NCBI GenBank assembly: GCA_025141015.1
Contig: CP081098.1
Span: 4,222,501 to 4,286,500, forward strand
Direction of reading: 5' to 3'
DNA: 64,000 nucleotides
DNA from: Rhodobacteraceae bacterium M382
GTDB taxonomy: Bacteria > Pseudomonadota > Alphaproteobacteria > Rhodobacterales > Rhodobacteraceae
Of the stretch, positions 26,944 to 36,700 are shown one piece after another. Made by a program: the position numbers and the translations under genes. Each line of letters begins with the position of its first letter. Within the stretch, counting starts at the first letter, position 1. The notes under the pieces are model-generated. The model ran no database searches and had not been told where the DNA came from. It was given only the letters and a program-made list of their open reading frames with translations.

Positions 26944-26975
26944 AGGATTCGCACCAGGCCCAAGCTGCGAATCCT
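26944..26975 (-). terminator. Hairpin downstream of miaB
   Basis: AGGATTCGCA and TGCGAATCCT form a perfect ten-base stem with a 12-base loop, nine bases past the miaB stop. The minus strand continues CGTTTGACC, so the T-run is weak; termination is probable but not certain. Confidence 0.6.
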
Positions 26976-26983
26976 GACCTGGG

Positions 26984-28306
26984 TCAGCCGATCAATTCAC
27001 CGGCAAGCGAGTTGGGCCCTGACGATGCGATCCGGACCTGAACCAAATCACCCACCGACGCGTCCGGTGCCTGAACATGCACCGCGTGCAAATAGTCGGA
27101 TTTGCCAACCATCTGCCCCTCAAAGCGGCCCGGCTTTTCAAAGAGCACCCCGACTTCGCGCCCGACCATGCTGTCCTGAATTTCACGCTGATGACGGGTC
27201 AACAATGCCTGCAACCGCTGCAAGCGATCGTCCGCCTCGGCTGCAGGTACCTGGGCCCGTTCGGCTGCCGGAGTTCCCGGGCGGGTCGAATATTTGAATG
27301 AATAGGCCGTTCCATATCTGACCTCTTCAATCAGATCCAATGTTGCCTGAAAATCTTCTTCGGTTTCTTCGGGGAAACCCACAATAAAATCGCCTGAAAT
27401 CAAGATGTCGGGCCGCGCGGCGCGGATCCGTTCGATCAGGCGCAGATAGCTTTCTGCCGTGTGGCTGCGGTTCATCCGCTTGAGAATCTTGTCAGATCCG
27501 GCCTGAACAGGCAGGTGCAGATAGGGCATCAACTTGGTACAGGTGGCATGCGCTTCGATCAGATCGTCCTGCATGTCATTGGGGTGGCTGGTGGTGAACC
27601 GGATGCGTTCCAATCCATCAACCTTGTCCAACTCCCAGATCAACTGCGCCAGCGTCATATCACCGTTTGGCCCGGCACCATGATAGGCATTCACATTCTG
27701 CCCCAGCAGCGTGATCTCACGCACACCGCGTTCGACAAGATCCCGTGCCTCGCGCAAGATCCGGTCCGCCGGGCGGCTGACTTCGGCCCCACGGGTGTAC
27801 GGCACCACGCAGAAGGCGCAGAACTTGTCACATCCTTCCTGCACCGTCAGGAATGCGGTTGGACCACGTTTCGCCTTGGGACGGCTTTTCAGTTTCTCGA
27901 ATTTGTCCTCTTCGGGAAACTCCGTATCCAGCGCCTTTTTACCCTCACGGGTTTTGGCCTCCATTTCTGGCAGGCGGTGATAGCTTTGCGGCCCCACGAC
28001 CAGATCAACCAACGGCTGGCGCCGCATGATCTCTTCGCCTTCAGCCTGCGCAACGCATCCGGCCACCCCGATCTTCAGATCAGGCTTTGCTGCCTTCAGC
28101 CCCTTGAACCGCCCCAATTCGGAATAAACCTTTTCGGCGGCCTTTTCCCGGATGTGACAGGTGTTCAGAAGGATCATGTCCGCATCATCGGCCGATTTCG
28201 TCTCGACATAGCCCTGACCGCCCAGCGCTTCGGCCATGCGTTCACTGTCATAGACGTTCATCTGACAGCCATAGGTCTTGATAAAAAGCTTCTTGGGCGC
28301 GGACAT
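26984..28306 (-). CDS. miaB: tRNA-2-methylthio-N6-dimethylallyladenosine synthase
   Basis: 440 residues from ATG 28306 ([20 protein letters not shown]); an in-frame TTG upstream has no ribosome site. The N-terminal cluster cysteines are in [18 protein letters not shown] and [11 protein letters not shown]. The radical-SAM CxxxCxxC is in [15 protein letters not shown]. The TRAM domain ends the protein ([20 protein letters not shown]). It methylthiolates A37 of tRNAs reading UNN codons. Confidence 0.96.
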   Translation of the reverse strand: MSAPKKLFIKTYGCQMNVYDSERMAEALGGQGYVETKSADDADMILLNTCHIREKAAEKVYSELGRFKGLKAAKPDLKIGVAGCVAQAEGEEIMRRQPLVDLVVGPQSYHRLPEMEAKTREGKKALDTEFPEEDKFEKLKSRPKAKRGPTAFLTVQEGCDKFCAFCVVPYTRGAEVSRPADRILREARDLVERGVREITLLGQNVNAYHGAGPNGDMTLAQLIWELDKVDGLERIRFTTSHPNDMQDDLIEAHATCTKLMPYLHLPVQAGSDKILKRMNRSHTAESYLRLIERIRAARPDILISGDFIVGFPEETEEDFQATLDLIEEVRYGTAYSFKYSTRPGTPAAERAQVPAAEADDRLQRLQALLTRHQREIQDSMVGREVGVLFEKPGRFEGQMVGKSDYLHAVHVQAPDASVGDLVQVRIASSGPNSLAGELIG

Positions 28307-28434
28307 TGGGACGACCTTCGACAAAGGAGTGGATCAGCAGCCCCACATAAGGGGAAATACTGCCGCTTGCAATGCACGTGCGATTAACCGATTTTGGTCA
28401 AAAATGCCAACATCAAGCACGGGCAGAGGCGCAC

Positions 28435-29304
28435 ATGGACCATTCTTCACTGGACGCATTCCTCAGACATGGGGCCGACATCCTGGTCAAGGGCCCGATT
28501 GCCATGATCTTTGTCGAAGACGATATCGAAATTGCGACAACCCTGCGCCACCATATGCAAAGCGGCTTTGACACTATTTTGGTTTTTATTCCGGATGCGT
28601 TCGATCTGCCCGCTGATGTTGCGGCCAAAGTGCATCGTATTCCCTTTGACTGCGGCCCGCGCACGGCCGTGTTTGATGCCATTAACAGGCTGATTGCCCG
28701 GTCAAAACCCGGGACCTGGCTGTATTACTGCTATAACGCAGAGTTCCTGTTCTACCCGTTCTGCGAAACCCGAAGCGTTGCGGAAATGCTGGCTTTTCAC
28801 ACCGAAGAGCGACGCAATGCGATGCTGACCTATGTCATCGACCTTTACGCCAATGACCTCTCATCACACCCCAATGCGGTCTCGCTGGACAAGGCCAGCC
28901 TGGACAAATCCGGGTATTATGCCCAATCCCGCAAGGACCCGGTCACCAACCATCCACGAGAGCGACAATTGGATTTCTTTGGCGGATTGCGCTGGCGGTA
29001 CGAAGAACACATTCCCAAAAACAGCCGCAAGATCGATAGAATTTCGTTCTTTCAGGCGAAACCAGGGTTGATCCTCAATCCTGACCACACCTTTAACGAC
29101 CAAGAGTACAATACCTACGCCTGTCCGTGGCACCACAACCTGACCGCGGCCATCTGTTCGTTCCGCACCGCCAAGGCGCTCAAACGCAATCCAGGCTCTG
29201 CCTTCGACATCAATACATTTCGCAGCTACAACTCGACAGCGTTTGAATGGCATTCGCGCCAACTGCTGGACCTTGGGCTTATGGAACCGGGCCAGTGGTT
29301 CTAG
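28435..29304 (+). CDS. Glycosyltransferase-like protein
   Basis: 289 residues from ATG 28435 with AGAGG upstream; the open frame extends further but without a ribosome site. The N-terminal half alternates strands and helices like a GT-A fold (IAMIFVEDDIEIATTLRHHM, TILVFIPDAFDLP, GPRTAVFDAINRLIARSKPG, TWLYYCYNAEFLFYPFCETR). The family's DxD is not obvious; the candidate acidic motif is V-E-D-D. The C-terminal half has a KPGLILNPDHTFNDQEYNTY stretch and many aromatic residues. It is divergent from miaB. I call it a family-2-like glycosyltransferase with moderate confidence; sugar and acceptor are unknown. Confidence 0.6.
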   Translation: MDHSSLDAFLRHGADILVKGPIAMIFVEDDIEIATTLRHHMQSGFDTILVFIPDAFDLPADVAAKVHRIPFDCGPRTAVFDAINRLIARSKPGTWLYYCYNAEFLFYPFCETRSVAEMLAFHTEERRNAMLTYVIDLYANDLSSHPNAVSLDKASLDKSGYYAQSRKDPVTNHPRERQLDFFGGLRWRYEEHIPKNSRKIDRISFFQAKPGLILNPDHTFNDQEYNTYACPWHHNLTAAICSFRTAKALKRNPGSAFDINTFRSYNSTAFEWHSRQLLDLGLMEPGQWF

Positions 29305-29328
29305 GCACCGCTCCCTAGGTTGGCCCTG

Positions 29329-29353
29329 CCCTGTGGCCCAAAAGACCACAGGG
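29329..29353. terminator. Hairpin between convergent genes
   Basis: CCCTGTGG and CCACAGGG form a perfect eight-base stem around a nine-base loop (CCCAAAAGA), between the glycosyltransferase-like gene and the convergent PhyH gene. There is no strong T-run. Confidence 0.45.
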
Positions 29354-29449
29354 AATTCGGTTGCGGAACCAGGGACACAGCCCCCGGTCCACACGTACTA
29401 TTTCCCCACCAAAGAACACGCACCGCGCGTCCCTGGCAATGACCGTCGA

Positions 29450-30247
29450 TCAGCGTTCCAACAGAAAGGGAAACCAATCCTGACGCAATATCTGCCCCGG
29501 GATCATGTCATGTCCCGGATAGGGCGGAGACGTCCGGCCCGGGCGTTCGATATACCGCGCATCGTCGCCAACAAGACGCAACGAAAACGCACGCCGTCGC
29601 TGATCGCTGGTGTTGCCGCGGGCACCATGCAGAATCTTGTAGTTAAAGGCCACAGCGTCCCCGGGCTGCATCTCGTACTCGAGAACGGTCATATCTTCGG
29701 CGTCTGGATCCGGGATCGGCATGTATTGACCTTCGTCGGCAAAGAACCCTTCTTCGGACACCCAACGGGTTGGCAACACTTCCTTTTCCCAGCGATGTGA
29801 CCCGGCGACACAGCGCAGGGTCGCTTCCTTTACCGGATCCAGCGGCGACCAGAAGCTGACAGTCTGCTGACCTTCGACAAAATAATACGGTCCGTCCTGG
29901 TGCCAGGGAGTCGGCATAGACGTGCCGGGCTCTTTGACCAATACATGATCATGGAACATCTGAACGCGTTTGGACTGCATCAGATCGGCCGCAACATCCG
30001 CCACAGGAGAGTCCAGGATCGCCTGCTTCAGCGCCGGGATCCGCTCCCAATTGCAATAGTCATCAAAGAACAGCCCCGTCTGACCATCCTTTTTGTTGTT
30101 CGAGGCAAAGGGCCCCGGGTTTGCCATGTTCTCGGCTACACCCTGGCGCAGCAGATCGACCTGATCTGCAAACAATCCTCGGATCAGCACAACCCCATCG
30201 CGCTGAAACTGTTCGACGTCAGCTTTGGAAATCAGTGAATGGACCAT
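29450..30247 (-). CDS. Phytanoyl-CoA dioxygenase family protein
   Basis: 265 residues. A Fe(II)/2-oxoglutarate oxygenase of the PhyH family: it starts with FQRDGVVLIRGLFADQVDLL, and the facial triad is His and Asp in MPTPWHQDGPYYF, with the second His in AFNYKILHGARGNTSDQRRR, where the Arg residues bind 2-oxoglutarate. It hydroxylates small substrates; related bacterial enzymes act on ectoine, syringomycin-type residues or alkylphosphonates, so the substrate is open. It is transcribed divergently from a LysR-type gene with 97 bases between, which suggests direct regulation. Confidence 0.88.
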   Translation of the reverse strand: MVHSLISKADVEQFQRDGVVLIRGLFADQVDLLRQGVAENMANPGPFASNNKKDGQTGLFFDDYCNWERIPALKQAILDSPVADVAADLMQSKRVQMFHDHVLVKEPGTSMPTPWHQDGPYYFVEGQQTVSFWSPLDPVKEATLRCVAGSHRWEKEVLPTRWVSEEGFFADEGQYMPIPDPDAEDMTVLEYEMQPGDAVAFNYKILHGARGNTSDQRRRAFSLRLVGDDARYIERPGRTSPPYPGHDMIPGQILRQDWFPFLLER

Positions 30248-30344
30248 TTGTTTTGCCTTTGCTGAAAAGATGCATGTTTTACAATCTTTATCCGACTGCC
30301 TTTGTGCCTTTCAAATCATATCTCGCAAAGGTAGTCTTAATCTC

Positions 30345-31268
30345 ATGTTATACCTAACCCTGCGCCACTATGAATATGTCACCGCCGTCGCCCATCATGG
30401 CAGCCTGTCGGCCGCGGCGCAGGCCGTACATGTCAGTCAACCGGCGCTGTCCAACGCATTGACCAAAGTCGAGGAACATCTGGGATATCCCTTGTTTCTG
30501 CGCCGACGCGGCGCAGCGTTGATCCTGACCCCTCAGGGGCGCAGCTTTGCCGCCCGTGCCCAGGCTGTTCTGGATCAGGCAGCACAATTGGAGAATGCAG
30601 CGACGGCACCCCCGGGACTTCAGCGGCTGGCGGTGGGATGTTTTGCCGATCTGGCACCGTTTCTATTGGCTCCAGCCCTGCAAATCCTGCGCCTCGCTTT
30701 GCCGGATGTTTCGATCAGCTACCGGGCAGATCCGTTTGACTCCATGATCACGGCCTTGCTCAAAGGCGATATCGATCTGGCCATCACCTATGATCTGGGG
30801 CTGGATGCCGGATTTCACCGGATCGAACTGGACAGAGTCGCTCCGCATGCCCTGATGTCTCCGTTGCACCCTCTGGCCGCGCAAGGCAGCGTTACCCTGC
30901 ACGAACTGAGCCTCCACCCATTGGTGCTCTCACAGGAAGGCCTGTCGATCCAACACATGCTCGGCTTGTTCAAAACCCACGACCTATTGCCCAAAGTAGC
31001 ACATCGGGCATCATCGCTGGAATTGTTGCGCAGCCTGGCCGCAAATAACGAAGGTGTCGGCATCAGCTATAGCCAGCCGCCTGGAGTGATCAGCTATGAT
31101 GGCAAACCGCTGGTCACCATCCCAATCAGCAATCCATCGGCCCAAGAGCCAATTGTCCTAGTCAGCCACATCCAAACCCGGCTTGGCGAAACGGTCAACA
31201 CCGCACAAACGGCTCTCGCAGCACAGCTGAGCCATCAGCACACGGCATCACAGCCGATACAATCATGA
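30345..31268 (+). CDS. LysR-family transcriptional regulator
   Basis: 307 residues from ATG 30345 (MLYLTLRHYEYVTAVAHHGS); an upstream in-frame start would overlap the divergent promoter. The winged helix contains LSAAAQAVHVSQPALSNALT and the C-terminal effector domain is a periplasmic-binding fold (LQRLAVGCFADLAPFLLAPA, GDIDLAITYDL). The pattern is close to OxyR/CynR-like members, but no redox cysteine pair is present. Divergent from the PhyH oxygenase, its likely target. Its stop is only three bases from that of irr, which converges on it. Confidence 0.88.
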   Translation: MLYLTLRHYEYVTAVAHHGSLSAAAQAVHVSQPALSNALTKVEEHLGYPLFLRRRGAALILTPQGRSFAARAQAVLDQAAQLENAATAPPGLQRLAVGCFADLAPFLLAPALQILRLALPDVSISYRADPFDSMITALLKGDIDLAITYDLGLDAGFHRIELDRVAPHALMSPLHPLAAQGSVTLHELSLHPLVLSQEGLSIQHMLGLFKTHDLLPKVAHRASSLELLRSLAANNEGVGISYSQPPGVISYDGKPLVTIPISNPSAQEPIVLVSHIQTRLGETVNTAQTALAAQLSHQHTASQPIQS

Positions 31269-31271
31269 ATG

Positions 31272-31694
31272 TCAGCGGTTGATTTTGCGCAATCGGATTA
31301 CAACGTCGACTGACGCGATTTCGACACCCTCAGGCGCGTCCGGAACCCTTTGGATTACCAGTTGATCCGACGGGGCGTCGGTCAAACGGCCCTCATCTTC
31401 CCAGAAGAAATGCGGATGGTCGTGGGTGTTGGTGTCAAAGTAGCTTTTGGAGCCGTCCACCGTGATTTCCTGCAGCACCCCAGCATCGCAAAAGGCCCGC
31501 AGCGTATTATAGACCGTCGCCAACGACACCGCCGCTCCGGTATCTTTGGCAGCGTCAAACAGACTTTCTGCAGTGACATGACGGTGTTTGCCGTCCCCGA
31601 CCAACAATTCGGCCAACGCCACCCGCTGCCGGGTCGGACGCAACCCGGCTGTAACCAGCCAATCGGTTACAATTTCCAAACTGTTCGGCGTCAT
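31272..31694 (-). CDS. irr: Iron response regulator Irr (Fur family)
   Basis: 140 residues. Fur-like winged helix LRPTRQRVALAELLVGDGKH and VSLATVYNTLRAFCDAGVLQ. The diagnostic Irr element is the His-rich segment T-H-D-H-P-H-F-F-W-E-D. No C-x-x-C zinc pairs, unlike Fur/Zur. In alphaproteobacteria Irr represses or activates iron and haem genes under iron limitation and is degraded or inactivated by haem. Divergent from fabA; the irr/fabA pairing is conserved in rhizobia and Rhodobacterales. Confidence 0.9.
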   Translation of the reverse strand: MTPNSLEIVTDWLVTAGLRPTRQRVALAELLVGDGKHRHVTAESLFDAAKDTGAAVSLATVYNTLRAFCDAGVLQEITVDGSKSYFDTNTHDHPHFFWEDEGRLTDAPSDQLVIQRVPDAPEGVEIASVDVVIRLRKINR

Positions 31695-31748
31695 GGACGG
31701 ACCTGCTTTGATGCTATTGATCGTATATATAGGGCCAGTGCGAGTTGG

Positions 31749-31762
31749 AATTCAAATGAATT
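31749..31762. promoter_or_regulatory. AT-rich palindrome in the irr-fabA gap
   Basis: AATTCA-AA-TGAATT is a six-base perfect inverted repeat with a two-base spacer, extended by partly matching GG/TC flanks. It lies 55 bases before the irr start and 140 before fabA. It resembles iron-responsive sites loosely; autoregulation by Irr is a guess. Confidence 0.4.
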
Positions 31763-31902
31763 TCATTCGCAACAGTGACGATTTACCTTGAAACGGGGCG
31801 CTTTCGCACACTTGCGGGACCCTTTGGCCCAATGCTAGAGGGGTCAGGATACTCGTGCGCGAGATCAGAAACGCAAAGACCCTACCCAGGAGACGGATCA
31901 GC

Positions 31903-32412
31903 ATGTCCCAATACCCCACCAGCTTTGACAAGGACGACCTGCTGAAATGTGCCCGTGGCGACTTGTTCGGCCCAGGCAACGCTCAGCTGCCCGCACCGCC
32001 CATGCTGATGATGGACCGGATCACCGAGGTGAGCGCCGATGGCGGTGCCCATGGCAAAGGTCATATCGTCGCCGAATTCGACATCAACCCGGATCTGTGG
32101 TTTTTCGAGTGCCATTTCCCTGGCAATCCGATCATGCCCGGCTGTCTGGGACTGGACGGTTTGTGGCAGCTGACCGGGTTCAACCTGGGTTGGCGTGGCT
32201 GGTTGGGCCGTGGTTACGCGCTGGGTGTGGGCGAAGTCAAACTGACCGGCATGGTCCGCCCTGACCGCAAGATGCTGACCTACAAGATCGACTTTACCAA
32301 AGCGATCCAGACCCGTCGCCTGACAATGGGTGTCGCTGATGGTATCGTCGAGGCCGACGGTGAAGTGATCTATCAGGTCAAGGACATGAAAGTCGCATTG
32401 AGCGAAAGCTGA
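31903..32412 (+). CDS. fabA: 3-hydroxydecanoyl-ACP dehydratase/isomerase
   Basis: 169 residues from ATG 31903 ([20 protein letters not shown]), with CAGGAGAC upstream. The FabA active site is [20 protein letters not shown], with catalytic His and, on the second strand, the Asp of [22 protein letters not shown] is also diagnostic. It introduces the double bond for unsaturated fatty acids. Normally directly followed by fabB; here a terminator and 5.2 kb of other DNA intervene. Confidence 0.96.
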   Translation: MSQYPTSFDKDDLLKCARGDLFGPGNAQLPAPPMLMMDRITEVSADGGAHGKGHIVAEFDINPDLWFFECHFPGNPIMPGCLGLDGLWQLTGFNLGWRGWLGRGYALGVGEVKLTGMVRPDRKMLTYKIDFTKAIQTRRLTMGVADGIVEADGEVIYQVKDMKVALSES

Positions 32413-32438
32413 TCAGAACAACACTGACCAGGATAGTG

Positions 32439-32463
32439 AAAGAGGCCCTCGGGCCTCTTTTTT
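32439..32463 (+). terminator. Rho-independent terminator of fabA
   Basis: AAAGAGGCCC, TC, GGGCCTCTTT, then more T. A ten-base perfect stem, 27 bases past the fabA stop. It ends the fabA transcript before the inserted region, so fabB must have its own promoter. Confidence 0.92.
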
Positions 32464-32602
32464 GATTGTCCGCTGCCTGGCCCAATACAAAACGGGCAAT
32501 TGCCATGCGTTCAGGCCACCCAGGGCCACTCACGCTGATCAGGCCGCGACACCGGACCAAACGACGTCGAACTGGAGTGGTTTCCAGACGCCCAAACCCG
32601 CC

Positions 32603-33529
32603 TCAGGCGCGTTCAGATTCATTTTGGTTTATCAAGCCACGCAACAGTTCAAATTTTACACGGTTTGCGCTGACCTGACGGTAGAATGAAATCAAGAACG
32701 CTGTTGGCCCATTCAGCCTGCTCAGCCCCATCGTTGCAGCAACAACGGTTCCAACGTCCGTACGACCCTCCAGAACAAGCACACCGCCAATCATGAATAC
32801 AGCAACCGTTCCAGCACCATTGATTGCGCTCAACAGGAACTTGGTCGACAGCTTCCATTGGAACATTGATTGCCTGACCTGATAGATGCGGTCGAATTCC
32901 TGAAAAACCGTTTGGACAATGGCGTCAAGCTCGGTGGCGGTTATCTGGTCCGTTGCGCGCCGTAAAACCCGGATACGCTCGGCCAGCAGCACGTTCACTT
33001 TGCGCTGCGTCAACAATACGATCAGCACCTGAGGGGCAATGATCGAAAGAGCTATGATCCCGAGACCGGGTTGAGTGGATGCCACAAAGCCAACCACACT
33101 GATCAATGTTCCGATTTGCATCACAGGTTCGGAAAAAGCGCTACCTGTGAACTTGCCCAGCTCTTCGGCCTCGGCCGAAATGGCCGTTGACAGCGTACCG
33201 GTCGGAATTTTTACCCGATCGCGCCCTCCGCCAGCAGAGTCTTCCAATAAACGTTTCCGGATCAACCGGATAACATCTTCACCCAGGATTTGAGAGCGAT
33301 ACCCCATCAGCCATTTGAACCCCAGACTGAGCAAGACAACCCCCATCATCCCTGCGCCAAGCGTAAAAAGCTGCGACACCCCGTAAGATCCCTTTGTCAG
33401 CAGGTTCACGATCTCTTTTTGGAAATGCAGGGGTGCTGCCGCGAGACCCGCAATGGCGAGCGATAGCAGGATAAGAATGATCTGGCGCCGTCCGCTGACC
33501 CGCCAGATCGCACGATAGAGTTGAAGCAT
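32603..33529 (-). CDS. ABC-exporter-type membrane domain without ATPase
   Basis: 308 residues. It has the exporter TMD layout with membrane segments such as IILILLSLAIAGLAAAPLHF, TLGAGMMGVVLLSLGFKWL, GLGIIALSIIAPQVLIVLL and VAVFMIGGVLVLEGRTDVG, and ends soon after the last helix. No Walker A, signature or Walker B follows, and the 139 bases to the fabA terminator code for none. The opening YRAIWRVSGRRQIILILLSL is clearly akin to FGFIWKYSKRDQLILL of the large ABC-like protein near 55 kb, so both belong to one family. Either it works with a separate ATPase or it is a decayed gene. It lies 261 bases downstream of the RTX gene on the same strand. Confidence 0.75.
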   Translation of the reverse strand: MLQLYRAIWRVSGRRQIILILLSLAIAGLAAAPLHFQKEIVNLLTKGSYGVSQLFTLGAGMMGVVLLSLGFKWLMGYRSQILGEDVIRLIRKRLLEDSAGGGRDRVKIPTGTLSTAISAEAEELGKFTGSAFSEPVMQIGTLISVVGFVASTQPGLGIIALSIIAPQVLIVLLTQRKVNVLLAERIRVLRRATDQITATELDAIVQTVFQEFDRIYQVRQSMFQWKLSTKFLLSAINGAGTVAVFMIGGVLVLEGRTDVGTVVAATMGLSRLNGPTAFLISFYRQVSANRVKFELLRGLINQNESERA

Positions 33530-33663
33530 TTGGCCCCCTTGCGCGACAACATTGACACCTGATGGACGCCCACGACTATTAAAAAATACAGGGCCGGGAT
33601 CAACGGGCCACTTTCATGAACTCACAAGTACCGCGGCTAAACCCGCGAAAGCCACAGGCAATC

Positions 33664-33691
33664 GCTCTTGGGCAACCGCTCTTGGGCAACC
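33664..33691. repeat. Short 14-base tandem repeat
   Basis: GCTCTTGGGCAACC occurs twice head to tail, followed by a decayed third unit (GTTCTGG). It lies in the gap between the RTX gene and the orphan membrane gene. Meaning unknown. Confidence 0.7.
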
Positions 33692-33790
33692 GTTCTGGCA
33701 CCGCCCCTACCCATGTACCAGGTCTCCGAACCCAGAACGCCGCCGCTGACTGGCAACGCCTGGTGTTACAGCCTGTAATCCGTGGCCGGG

Positions 33791-36700
33791 TCAGACCAAC
33801 AGGTCAAAGGTTTCGCCTGCGATCCGGAGATTGATTTCGTCCTGGCCCTGACCATCAACCAGCGCCCAGATGATTTGACCGGTGGGCCTGTAGATCACAA
33901 AGGCCTCCTGTTGCAAGTCCTCGCCCGCGCGTTCACCAACACCATTGGCGGTGTGCGCAAAATTGACCTGAAAATCGCCTCGGGCCGCGGCCCCGCCACC
34001 CCAGAGCAGAATATCCCCATCATCAGATGAATAGTCCTGAATCCAGTCGGACCCATGTCCCGGAACTCCGACATGAAAGAAACGATCCGCACCGCTTCCG
34101 CCGTTGAGCCGATCATGCCCAAAGCCGCCATTCAAATAGTCATCTCCATCGCCGCCAAACACCTGATCCGAAAGCGCCCCTCCGCTGAGCGTGTCATTGC
34201 CCTGCTGACCAACCAATGTGTCCGCACCCAGACCACCCAGAATACGGTCATTGCCATCCTGGCCAAACACATGATCATTTCCTGCGCCTGCAAGCACATG
34301 ATCATCACCGTCACCCGCCAGAATCATGTCTGCCAGATCAAATTCGGCCATGTCGCTTCCGCCGATGATCAGATCATCGCCCACACCCCCATTGATCGTG
34401 TCAGAGCCCTGCCCACCATTGATCGTGTCGTTTCCTGCGCGCCCGAACAAATAGTCACTGCCCTCCTGGCCACGAACGTAATCGTCCCCGTCGCCACCAT
34501 CCGCGAAGTCATTTCCTTCGTTCCCGTCGATGGTATCGACCCCGCTTTGACCATACAAAACGTCATCCGCATTCCCACCCCACAGCCGGTCGTCACCCGC
34601 GCCGCCTTCCTGGGTGGTCGGGCCGTACCATCCGTTCAGAGAGTCGTTGCCATCCCCCCCACGCAGAACGTCTCCTTCTCCGCCTCCAGATTGCAATTCG
34701 TCGTCTCCGGGCCCACCATCCAACGTGTCGTTTCCAAAATCACCTTCCAGCGTGTCGTTGCCCCGGCCGCCTTCGATGGAATCATCGCTGAAGGACCCAT
34801 TCAGGTAGTCGTTGCCCGGGCCGCCAAAAATCAGGTCATTGCCTGCGTCTCCGTCGATCTGGTCATTCCCGATGCCACCGGTAATAGTATCAGCACCTGG
34901 TGTGCCATTCAGGTAAAGGTTGAACGTCCCCGCTTCGAGCAAGATCTGATAAGCGCTATCGCTGCGATCCGCGAAAACCAAGTCTTCTATATTATAGAGG
35001 AAATCTGTCTGATCATCACCCAGCGCATCGTCACGCGCGGTCACAACAATGGCCTGCCCCTCCCGCTCCAAAGACATTGGAATCTCGGGTATCGACGAAA
35101 ACCGCTCCGGTATTCCCGTCAACGCAAAGTCATAGTCCCGCCAGTTCCCGGAAAAGACGGCTGTATCGGTGCCTTCTCCTCCATCCAGAACATCGACCCC
35201 GTCACCGCCAACTAGCGTATCGTCGCCGGATCCGCCCTCCAGCAAATCGATATCCTCGCCCCCGACAAGAGAGTCGTCACCATCCAGGCCGCGCAGCGTG
35301 TCGTTCCCGATGCCCCCGTCAAGTGTCTCATTCTCTCCGGGTACACCCTCGATCACATCGTCAAAGGCACCTGTCTCGCGCAGAGTTTCCGTGACCAGTT
35401 CGTCAAGTGTCATCCGACGGTTATCAAAAACAAGCTCTTCGATCCCAAGGATCAAATCCTGCCCATCCCCGGTGCGGCTGTTGCGCCCCGTGATAGCATA
35501 CACTGGCCCCATATCCCGAAGGTGCTCGGGAACCTCCGTCTCCGCGACCAAAACGGCGGTATAATCCTCCCAGTTTCCAGCCCAAAAGGCGACATCCGTG
35601 CCATCGGAGCCGTGAATCGTATCGTCGCCTGCACCGGCAAGAAACAGATCATGACCCAGCCCGCCGCTCAGCATGTCGTTGCCGGTGCCACCGATCAGGC
35701 GATCATCCCCGTCACTGCCAGTCAATGTATCGTCACCGGCGGCCCCATCAACAAATCCAGGGCTGTCCAGTGTTTCCAAATCGGCATCGTCTGTCAGAAT
35801 ACGCGGCGACAGAACGTGAAATGCTGCCCCGTCAATCAATCGTCCGACATAGGGATCACCAGGTTCGCCTGCATTATCCCAAACCGCAGTAATCAAACCA
35901 TCCGCCGTGACGTTCAGTTCTCGCCAGTCGATGTTTCTTTTGTCTCCAAGGCGAATTCCCGGTCCTTCGCTTTGTCCGTCAGCGGCATAGGTTGACAGAT
36001 AAATCACGTCTTCTTGGGGCCCGCCGGTATCCGCAAGCTGCCCGCCTCTGAGCAATACGACACCACCGTCGGGGCGAATTTCCGCGATCGCGGTTCGTTC
36101 ATAAAACAGACCAGCCAGAGGATCCTCTGCCTTGTCGACCAAATTGATGCTGACAACCTCTGTCCCGTCATCCGGCACAATGTGTTTGTCGAAGCCCGAC
36201 CTAACCGAAGACGTTACCAGAACCAAAGCCCCATCCGCATTCAGCTCCACATCCAAAAGCTGGACAAAGCTGGCATAGGACGCGTCGAACCGCACCAACT
36301 CGCGTGCTTCGCCTGTCAAAGCACCGTTTGCGTCGATCCCTTGCATCATGATCGAAGCATGATAATCCAATGACCCGTCTGGGGTTTCACCAACGACAAA
36401 GCCGCGCACGCTCAGAAACGCGGACGTTCCATCCCCAAGCGTCACAATCTGCCACTGTTGGATTTCACCGTCCTGGTCCCAAACAGAAGACGGATTTGGG
36501 TCAGACAGCGGGTTATCGAACAACGTTTGACGCGCGCCCAATGTGCCGTCAGCCTGCAGAATATAGCTGTAAATGTGGGCAGGCGGTTCGAGACCGTAGG
36601 AACGGGATTCGGCACCAAACGGCTCTGCCACGATCACAAGCGCAGTGCCATCCGGGCGTTCAAAGATGCTCAAAACTTCCGACACTTCGACGCCACCACG

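Noticed and set aside
34055-35215. Long plus-strand open frame of nearly 390 residues
   Set aside because: Antisense to the RTX repeats; its repetitive Ile/Val-rich look comes from reading GGxGxDxL codons backwards.
33791-35760. Short-period DNA repeats suggesting CRISPR or a minisatellite
   Set aside because: They encode RTX nonapeptides and vary at third codon positions.
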